From positions 1 through 11,594 of the forward strand of contig JAFEEK010000062.1 in NCBI GenBank assembly GCA_018241165.1: 11,594 bases of DNA. Direction: 5' to 3'. The DNA comes from Pseudomonadota bacterium (GTDB lineage: Bacteria > Pseudomonadota > Gammaproteobacteria > Xanthomonadales > Rhodanobacteraceae). A program made the translations under genes and the position numbers. The number at the start of each line of letters is the position of its first letter. Within the stretch, counting starts at the first letter, position 1. Positions 1 to 4,477 of the stretch are shown here, one piece after another. The notes beneath the pieces are model-generated. The model searched no databases and was not told where the DNA came from. It saw nothing but the letters and a program-made list of their open reading frames with translations.

Positions 1-48
1 AAAAGGCCCAAGGAGGTGTCATTGGGGGAACACACCTGCCTTGGGCCT
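1..48 (-). terminator. Rho-independent terminator, minus strand (cut by window edge)
   Basis: A long hairpin has arms 4-19 and 32-48. AGGCCCAAGG pairs perfectly with CCTTGGGCCT, AGGTGT pairs with ACACCT, and there is one bulged base at 38. Read on the minus strand it ends in at least four U residues (complement of 1-4), as an intrinsic terminator does; the plus-strand exit is not U-rich. It lies about 145 nt past the stop of the M56 peptidase gene, so it probably ends that transcript or a separate small RNA. The tail continues beyond the window. Confidence 0.72.
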
Positions 49-192
49 AAAGCTACTGCCCCGATTACCGTAATCTGCCTGTCACCTGACCTGACCTTAG
101 GAGTGTCGAGCAGCCTACAGTGGGGTCGATACTAGGTGCGTCCCGATTAAATCGACGTTAAATCCGGCGCGGACTTTCGTTAATCGCCCGAT
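49..192. other. Intergenic region without a recognisable gene
   Basis: These 144 nt separate the M56 stop codon from the hairpin at 1-48. No credible reading frame is visible. A short inverted repeat (GATTAC, one base, GTAATC) lies at 63-75, and a near-repeat of the form TTAAATC occurs twice around 147-163. On the minus strand the stretch followed by the terminator could be a 3' UTR or a 3'-UTR-derived small RNA. I could not match it to 6S RNA, SRP RNA, tmRNA or RNase P RNA. Confidence 0.4.
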
Positions 193-1770
193 TCAATCCC
201 CAGGATGGCGGCAGATCAGGGTACCGGTTGGCGATTGGCACTTGTCGTCCTTGCCGCGCAGGGCGAACGCAAAATTCTGGGTACGCTCCTGGCCTGCGGC
301 CGCTGCCGGGAAACGCCACGCGCCAAGCGCCGCCCTGGCCGCGTCCTCGAACAAGCCGGCGGGGCGGGCATGCAGCACGCGTATCTGGGTCACCGCGCCG
401 TCGGCGCCGATGCGATAGGACAACTCCACATTGCCCTGGATGCCGCCGAGCATGGCGCGCTGCGGATACACCGGTTGCACGACTTGTGTCGGTGCGATTT
501 CGGCAAGCGGCGCACGAATGGGCTGCGGCGCAAAAACCGTACGCACCGGTTCCGTCGCCAGATCGCGCACGCGTTCCATGGCGACACCTGCAAGTGTGGT
601 GTGCACCGGATCGATGCGCACGGAATCTTGTGCATCGGTTTGCGCCGCGGTGGCCTCCACCAACGGCGCGATGTGCGGAGCGGGTAGCGCAACGACAAAT
701 TCCGGCGCGGCGATCAATTGCGGATTGCCGCTGATAACGGCCAGTGCCTGCGCCGGCAAGGTGTCGAGCACGATCGCGATATCGGCATTGCGCTGTTGCA
801 CGCGCCATGCCCCGAACGCCAGCGTTGCCGCAGCCAGCACCATGGGCAGCCAGACGTTGCGCGGTGCCGGTTGCGCCATTGCATCGACGCCGACGATGCG
901 GCGGATTCGCACCAGCAGTTCGCCGCCGCCGGCGCCGAGCGCCGCACCGGCGAATCCCGGGTCGTGACGCAATTCCTCCAACCCGGCAAGCGCGTGCGCA
1001 TACACCAGCTGCTTGCCGGAAGCCACCTGCAGGACGAGGTCGTCGCAACATTCCTCGCGGGCGTTGCGCACGTCGCGCGAAATCCAGTGCACGACCGGGT
1101 GATAGAACAGCACGGTTTCGACGACGACCTGGGCCAGGTTGACGAGGTAATCCCAGCGCCGGATGTGGCCCAGTTCATGGGCGATGATCAGTTCCACCTG
1201 TTGCGGCGGAAAACCGCTGAGCAGGCTCGCCGGCAACAGGATCGCGGGCTTGATCCAGCCGACCAGCATCGGCGTGAGCACGCGCGCACTGGCCAGCAGG
1301 CGCACCGGACGGGTGATTCCAAAGCGCTCACTCAGGTGTGTCAGGCGCGATTCCCAAACCGCACCTGCGCTTCCGGCATCACGCACCAGACGCTGCAAAT
1401 TGCGCCATTGCCACAGCGAACGTGTCGCCATGGCCAGCATGCCGCCAAACCAGAACGCCACCAGCCATGGCAGCAACGCGCGCAGTTGCCAGCGCGGCAA
1501 TTCCTGTGCGGCGACCGCAGCGATGGTTCCGAAACTGCCGGACGCGGCCGCCGAATCCACAGTGGGCCACAGCCAGATCAGGGTCAGCAGCGGACTCAGC
1601 GCCAAGCATGCGATCAGGCAAAGTCCGAGTCGATAACGCGCACGCGCCGTCGCGCACAGCGGCCGCAACACGAAATACAACAGCCCCAACGCGGCACCCT
1701 GCCACAGGAAATGCAGCAAGGCAGCGCCGATCGTGTCGATCGCGGCCATCCAGTTCATCGATGCGATCAT
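193..1770 (-). CDS. M56-family (BlaR1-like) membrane zinc metallopeptidase with TonB-type C-terminal domain
   Basis: This 525-residue inner-membrane protein is the proteolytic partner expected for the BlaI-type repressor encoded just upstream. Hydrophobic segments lie at about residues 11-35, 47-69, 97-115 and 307-322. The zinc-protease motif HELGH is at 198-202, followed by a conserved-looking REECCDD block at 238-244 that probably supplies the third ligand. The periplasmic part (about 325-525) has no penicillin-binding sensor domain. It ends instead in a TonB C-terminal-like fold (about 425-508, with VQPVYPQRA, GNVELSYRIGADGAV and AARAALGAWRFPA). The start overlaps the repressor stop codon (ATGA), with AGGGGG about 6 nt ahead, so translation is probably coupled. 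In the BlaR1 family an external signal activates the protease, which inactivates the repressor; the signal here is unknown. The TonB-like domain could contact envelope proteins or peptidoglycan (inference). Confidence 0.9.
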   Translation of the reverse strand: MIASMNWMAAIDTIGAALLHFLWQGAALGLLYFVLRPLCATARARYRLGLCLIACLALSPLLTLIWLWPTVDSAAASGSFGTIAAVAAQELPRWQLRALLPWLVAFWFGGMLAMATRSLWQWRNLQRLVRDAGSAGAVWESRLTHLSERFGITRPVRLLASARVLTPMLVGWIKPAILLPASLLSGFPPQQVELIIAHELGHIRRWDYLVNLAQVVVETVLFYHPVVHWISRDVRNAREECCDDLVLQVASGKQLVYAHALAGLEELRHDPGFAGAALGAGGGELLVRIRRIVGVDAMAQPAPRNVWLPMVLAAATLAFGAWRVQQRNADIAIVLDTLPAQALAVISGNPQLIAAPEFVVALPAPHIAPLVEATAAQTDAQDSVRIDPVHTTLAGVAMERVRDLATEPVRTVFAPQPIRAPLAEIAPTQVVQPVYPQRAMLGGIQGNVELSYRIGADGAVTQIRVLHARPAGLFEDAARAALGAWRFPAAAAGQERTQNFAFALRGKDDKCQSPTGTLICRHPGD

Positions 1771-2174
1771 GACCTGCCCCCTTCCGCCTCGATCTTGTTG
1801 AGCAAGGCGCGGATCTGCGCAAGTTCCTCGCGCGAAGCGCCGGGATGATTGCCCAGCGCGTGCAGCACCATCTGCGAGGTCGAGCCGTTGAACAGGCGCC
1901 GCGCCATGTCGGTGAGGTAGCGCTTCTGCGTGCGCTGCTTGTTGATGCCGGCGCGATACACATGCGCACGCTGCGAATCGTCGCGCTCGACCAGACCCTT
2001 GCCATGCATGACCTGCATGAGCTTGAGCGCGGTGGTGTAACCGGCGCCGTCGTCCGCATACAGCGTGTCGTGCACTTCGCGCACGGTGCAGGGCCCGCGA
2101 TCCCACAACACGCGCAGGATGCCGAGTTCGGCACTCGTGGGCCAATGCGAATCGGAAGCGTGGCGCGGACTCAT
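1767..2174 (-). CDS. BlaI/MecI/CopY-family transcriptional repressor
   Basis: This 135-residue protein has the length and layout of BlaI/MecI repressors. An N-terminal winged-helix domain (about 10-80) begins WPTSAELGILRVLWDRGPCTVREVHDTL and continues with GYTTALKLMQVMHGKGLVERD. A C-terminal dimerisation helix region (about 85-130) contains LTDMARRLFNGS. In the family, a dimer blocks promoters until the partner membrane protease causes it to be cleaved. That partner is the M56 gene overlapping its 3' end by 4 nt. A GC-rich Shine-Dalgarno-like run (AGGGGGG) lies about 10 nt before the ATG. The perfect dyad at 2199-2226, just upstream, is a possible autoregulatory operator. The targets are not known, and nothing in the window points to beta-lactam resistance specifically. 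Confidence 0.93.
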   Translation of the reverse strand: MSPRHASDSHWPTSAELGILRVLWDRGPCTVREVHDTLYADDGAGYTTALKLMQVMHGKGLVERDDSQRAHVYRAGINKQRTQKRYLTDMARRLFNGSTSQMVLHALGNHPGASREELAQIRALLNKIEAEGGRS

Positions 2175-2198
2175 TTTGACAGACCCCCCTGGAAATCA

Positions 2199-2226
2199 GC
2201 CTGCACACCGCTCGCGGCGTGCAGGC
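2199..2226. promoter_or_regulatory. Perfect 28-bp dyad upstream of the BlaI-type repressor gene
   Basis: GCCTGCAC (2199-2206) and GTGCAGGC (2219-2226) form a perfect inverted repeat, with 12 nt between them that themselves hold a CCG/CGG pairing. The half-site centres are 20 bp apart, about two helical turns, as expected for a dimeric repressor. The site lies in the 65-nt gap between the small secreted-protein gene and the repressor gene. As RNA it would be a strong hairpin, but no U-run follows, so it is not a canonical terminator. Operator function is inferred. Confidence 0.45.
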
Positions 2227-2239
2227 GCGACACCCCTGA

Positions 2240-2731
2240 TCAGCCGCCGGACTTGAATTGCGGCGTGGCCTGCATGCGCTGCATGTCGTGCTGGGTACGC
2301 TCGCGCTGTTCCATGATTTCGGCGTAGGTATGGCACGTGGTGATCGGACGGTGCGAGCCGACCGGCGCCACATGCTCGCAAACCAGACGGTTGTTGTCGT
2401 TGTGTTCGAGAATGCCGTTGACTTCTTCCTGTGCATTGACCAGCGCAACCTTGTCCGACTCGGACATGTCCGCCTTGGACTTGTTCGCGGTCAGCAGGTT
2501 CTGCATCTGGGCCAGGCTCGCTTCCACGCGATTTTTTTCGAGGTTCGAAATGTATCCGTACTGGCCGCCCGGCTGCATGTCCTTGCGGATGCGCGCCTGA
2601 TCCTGCATGAACGAATCCAGCGACTGCGCCACCAGCGGTTTGGCGACCGGCGGCGCGGCGTGCGCGGCGGGAATGCATGCTGCGCACGAGACCAAGGCCA
2701 GCGCGGCGGAGAATGTGACGAAACGGTTCAT
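2240..2731 (-). CDS. Small secreted/periplasmic protein of unknown function
   Basis: I do not recognise a named family. The 163-residue product begins with a signal peptide (MNRFVTFSAALALVSCAAC), with likely cleavage after AHA at residue 25. LVSC at 13-16 also resembles a lipobox, so a lipoprotein cannot be excluded. The mature part is polar and mostly helical in appearance (about 36-115, rich in Q, N, E and K). It then has a Cys pair, C118 and C133, in RLVCEH and ITTCHTYAE, followed by a Q/R/M-rich tail. Cys-flanked segments like this occur in many xanthomonad periplasmic hypotheticals (recollection, not a search). The start is supported by AGGAG 6 nt upstream and a good promoter at 2774-2803. 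It lies 65 nt upstream of the BlaI/M56 pair on the same strand and could be co-transcribed with it. Confidence 0.85.
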   Translation of the reverse strand: MNRFVTFSAALALVSCAACIPAAHAAPPVAKPLVAQSLDSFMQDQARIRKDMQPGGQYGYISNLEKNRVEASLAQMQNLLTANKSKADMSESDKVALVNAQEEVNGILEHNDNNRLVCEHVAPVGSHRPITTCHTYAEIMEQRERTQHDMQRMQATPQFKSGG

Positions 2732-2773
2732 TGCAGGCTCCTGTTTTGTTCGGGATCAAGATGTACGGCAAGT

Positions 2774-2803
2774 ATCGTAGACATAACAACCGATGCCTGT
2801 CAA
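2774..2803 (-). promoter_or_regulatory. Sigma-70-type promoter for the small secreted-protein gene
   Basis: On the minus strand, a perfect -35 hexamer TTGACA (2798-2803) is followed after 18 nt by TACGAT (2774-2779), a 4/6 match to the -10 consensus. Transcription would start near 2767, giving a leader of about 35 nt that contains AGGAG before the ATG at 2731. The promoter sits between the rimK stop and this gene, so it makes the downstream genes independent of rimK. Confidence 0.6.
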
Positions 2804-2817
2804 CGATGACTTTCGTA

Positions 2818-3711
2818 CTATTTGCGGACGCGGCGCTTGCGCACGCGCCGCACCAGGTATTCGACCACTTCGCCGGCCACGTCGACGCCGGTGGCGGCCT
2901 CGATGCCTTCCAGTCCGGGCGAGGAATTGACTTCCAGCACCAGCGGTCCGCGGCGCGAGCGCAGCAAGTCCACGCCGGCCACGTTCAGACCCATCGTGCG
3001 CGCAGCGCGCAGCGCGGTGTCGTTTTCGGCCTGGCTGAGTTTCACTGCCGTCGCCGAGCCGCCGCGATGCAGGTTGGAACGAAATTCCCCGGCGCGCGCC
3101 TGCCGGCGCATTGCCGCGATCACCTTGCCGCCGACGACGAAGCAACGGATGTCCGCACCGCGCGCCTCGCGGATGAATTCCTGCACGAGGAAATTCGCGT
3201 ACAGCCCGCGAAACGCCTCGATCACACCCTGCGATGCCGATCGCTTTTCCGCCAGCAGGACGCCCTGCCCTTGCGCGCCTTCGTTGAGCTTGATCACGTG
3301 CGGCGGCTCGCCGAGCATGGCGAGCAGGTCCGCGGTGTCGTCGGGGTAATCGCCGAATACCGTGGTCGGCAAACCGATGTTCTCGCGCGCGAGCAACTGC
3401 AGGCAGCGCAATTTGTCGCGCGCGCGCAGGATTGCATCCGACGAATTGGGCGTATAGACACCCATCATTTCGAACTGGCGCAATACCGCCGTGCCATAAA
3501 ACGTGATCGACGCGCCGACGCGCGGGATCACCGCGTCGAAGCCGGCCAACGCGCGACCCTTGTAGTGCACGGCGAAATCGCCCGGCGCGATGCGCATGTA
3601 GCAGCGCAGCGGATCGAGCACGCGCACGCGATGCCCGCGCGCGCGCGCCGCTTCGACCAGGCGCGCGGTCGAATACAACTTGGTGTTGCGCGAGAGGATG
3701 GCGATTTTCAT
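2818..3711 (-). CDS. rimK: RimK: ATP-grasp ligase, ribosomal protein S6 glutamylation
   Basis: This 297-residue protein is co-linear with E. coli RimK over nearly its whole length. RimK is an ATP-grasp enzyme that adds glutamate residues to the C-terminus of ribosomal protein S6 and also makes poly-alpha-glutamate. Visible motifs are the N-terminal [18 protein letters not shown], the ATP-grasp segment [17 protein letters not shown] (139-155, K141 contacting ATP), LVQEFI (175-180), [15 protein letters not shown] (187-201), FRSNLHRGG (210-218) and the metal-binding D248, E260 and N262 in GVDLL and [11 protein letters not shown]. The start was set by homology and by a 4-nt ATGA overlap with the upstream protease gene, implying translational coupling. 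The C-terminus ends in a strongly basic repeat (residues 288-297) unlike the E. coli tail. Family identity is secure; the physiological target here is inferred. Confidence 0.95.
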   Translation of the reverse strand: MKIAILSRNTKLYSTARLVEAARARGHRVRVLDPLRCYMRIAPGDFAVHYKGRALAGFDAVIPRVGASITFYGTAVLRQFEMMGVYTPNSSDAILRARDKLRCLQLLARENIGLPTTVFGDYPDDTADLLAMLGEPPHVIKLNEGAQGQGVLLAEKRSASQGVIEAFRGLYANFLVQEFIREARGADIRCFVVGGKVIAAMRRQARAGEFRSNLHRGGSATAVKLSQAENDTALRAARTMGLNVAGVDLLRSRRGPLVLEVNSSPGLEGIEAATGVDVAGEVVEYLVRRVRKRRVRK

Positions 3712-4157
3712 GCGGCCATCCCCGGCCTGCGGCGACGCCCGCAAGCCCATGACAAATCCGGGTCGACGCGAAAGCGCCCGCGCAGCGCGGTGCGCCCCAG
3801 CAACATCGGAAACAGCATGCCGCCGCGGTCGCTCAGGTTGATCTCCGCGTCGAAACGGTTGCTTCCCAGCGCGATCGTGCTGCGGATGAACCAGCGCTCG
3901 GCCGAATTTCCCGAAGAATCGGTCACCCGGCGACGCTCCAGCGCCGGCGCTTCGCATTCCACGCTGCGCGCGCTGCGCCGCCGCGGCGCAACCGCGAATC
4001 GCAACCAGGTGCGGCCATCGCGTTCGAACGCTTCGAGTGCGGCTACATGCAATGACGATGAACGCGCGCCGGTATCGATCTTGGCCTTGATCGCCGCCAG
4101 CCCCAACTGGGGCAGGGACACCCATTCGCGCCAGCCGATCACAAGCGGTTCTTGCAT
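3708..4157 (-). CDS. RimK-associated retropepsin-like protease (ATP-dependent zinc protease family, RimB-like)
   Basis: This 149-residue protein belongs to the family usually named putative ATP-dependent zinc protease, found beside rimK-type ATP-grasp genes; the Pseudomonas counterpart is called RimB. It begins with the family opening [14 protein letters not shown] (7-20). Next comes the aspartic-protease-like signature [14 protein letters not shown] (23-36), with D28-T29-G30 as the likely catalytic triplet. A C-terminal [18 protein letters not shown] (116-133) fits the second conserved block. No zinc-binding HExxH motif is present, so the family's zinc name is probably misleading. Its stop overlaps the rimK start by 4 nt. 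The ATG is only 18 nt from the 3' end of tRNA-Gly, and I see no good Shine-Dalgarno sequence. It may process or regulate RimK-modified proteins (inference from the gene pair). Confidence 0.88.
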   Translation of the reverse strand: MQEPLVIGWREWVSLPQLGLAAIKAKIDTGARSSSLHVAALEAFERDGRTWLRFAVAPRRRSARSVECEAPALERRRVTDSSGNSAERWFIRSTIALGSNRFDAEINLSDRGGMLFPMLLGRTALRGRFRVDPDLSWACGRRRRPGMAA

Positions 4158-4175
4158 GACGCGGGTCCGTACGAT

Positions 4176-4249
4176 TGGAGCGGGTGAAGGGAATCGAACC
4201 CTCGTCAGTAGCTTGGGAAGCTACAGCTCTGCCATTGAGCTACACCCGC
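4176..4249 (-). tRNA. tRNA-Gly (anticodon CCC)
   Basis: The minus strand folds into a complete 74-nt cloverleaf with an encoded CCA (complement of 4176-4178). The acceptor stem is GCGGGTG/CACCCGC with discriminator U. The D-arm is GCTC/GAGC. The anticodon stem GTAGC/GCTAC encloses the loop TTCCCAA, giving anticodon CCC. The T-arm contains GGTTCGATTCC. This tRNA reads the GGG glycine codon. A promoter-like pair lies upstream at 4261-4289. No terminator separates it from the protease and rimK genes 18 nt downstream. Confidence 0.97.
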
Positions 4250-4260
4250 GCAGGGACGCT

Positions 4261-4289
4261 ACTTTACGAATCGCCATCGCAACCGGCAA
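4261..4289 (-). promoter_or_regulatory. Promoter of tRNA-Gly and probably of the downstream rimK operon
   Basis: On the minus strand, TTGCCG (4284-4289) is followed after exactly 17 nt by TAAAGT (4261-4266). Each matches its sigma-70 consensus hexamer at 4 of 6 positions. The -10 element ends 11 nt before the mature 5' end of the tRNA, leaving a short trailer for RNase P to remove. No other promoter is evident before the protease gene. Confidence 0.5.
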
Positions 4290-4307
4290 GCGCCGCCGTT
4301 CACGCCG

Positions 4308-4365
4308 GCTGAATGGCGGCTAATGCAACATGCGCGCATGCTGCGGGGGAAGGCGGCCATTCAGC
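4308..4365. repeat. Nested inverted repeat upstream of the FecR-domain gene
   Basis: GCTGAATGGC (4308-4317) and GCCATTCAGC (4356-4365) are perfect inverted arms. Between them lies a second palindrome, CATGCGCGCATG (4329-4340), extended by GCA/TGC on both sides with one mismatch. The structure occupies the 228-nt gap between the tRNA promoter and the start at 4478. It could form a cruciform or two-stem RNA, or bind a dimeric regulator. Apart from this and a weak TAAAGT box around 4399-4404, I see nothing else in the gap. Confidence 0.55.
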
Positions 4366-4477
4366 TTCACCGCGCAAAGATTCATGGCGTAAAGTTAGGG
4401 ATCCGGCAAGGTCATTCGGCAACCCCGGCCAGCCGGCAGTTTTTCAACCACCGCGTGACGCGCCAAGGAGCGCTGCC

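Noticed and set aside
75..105. SRP RNA-like GGTCAGGTCAGG string on the minus strand.
   Set aside because: The essential GGAAGGNAGCAGCC portion does not follow, so this is not a signal recognition particle RNA.
50..180. RNase P RNA fragments on the minus strand (GAAAGTCCG and GTAGGCTGCT-like strings).
   Set aside because: The two strings are about 55 nt apart here but over 200 nt apart in real RNase P RNA, and the other conserved parts are missing.
1845..2327. Plus-strand open frame opposite the BlaI-type gene.
   Set aside because: It is a high-GC shadow frame of a clear repressor gene and has no family motifs or ribosome binding site.
3636..3648. Alternating CG tract as a possible Z-DNA or repeat element.
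   Set aside because: It is short and simply encodes the Arg-Ala-Arg-Gly segment of RimK in a GC-rich genome.
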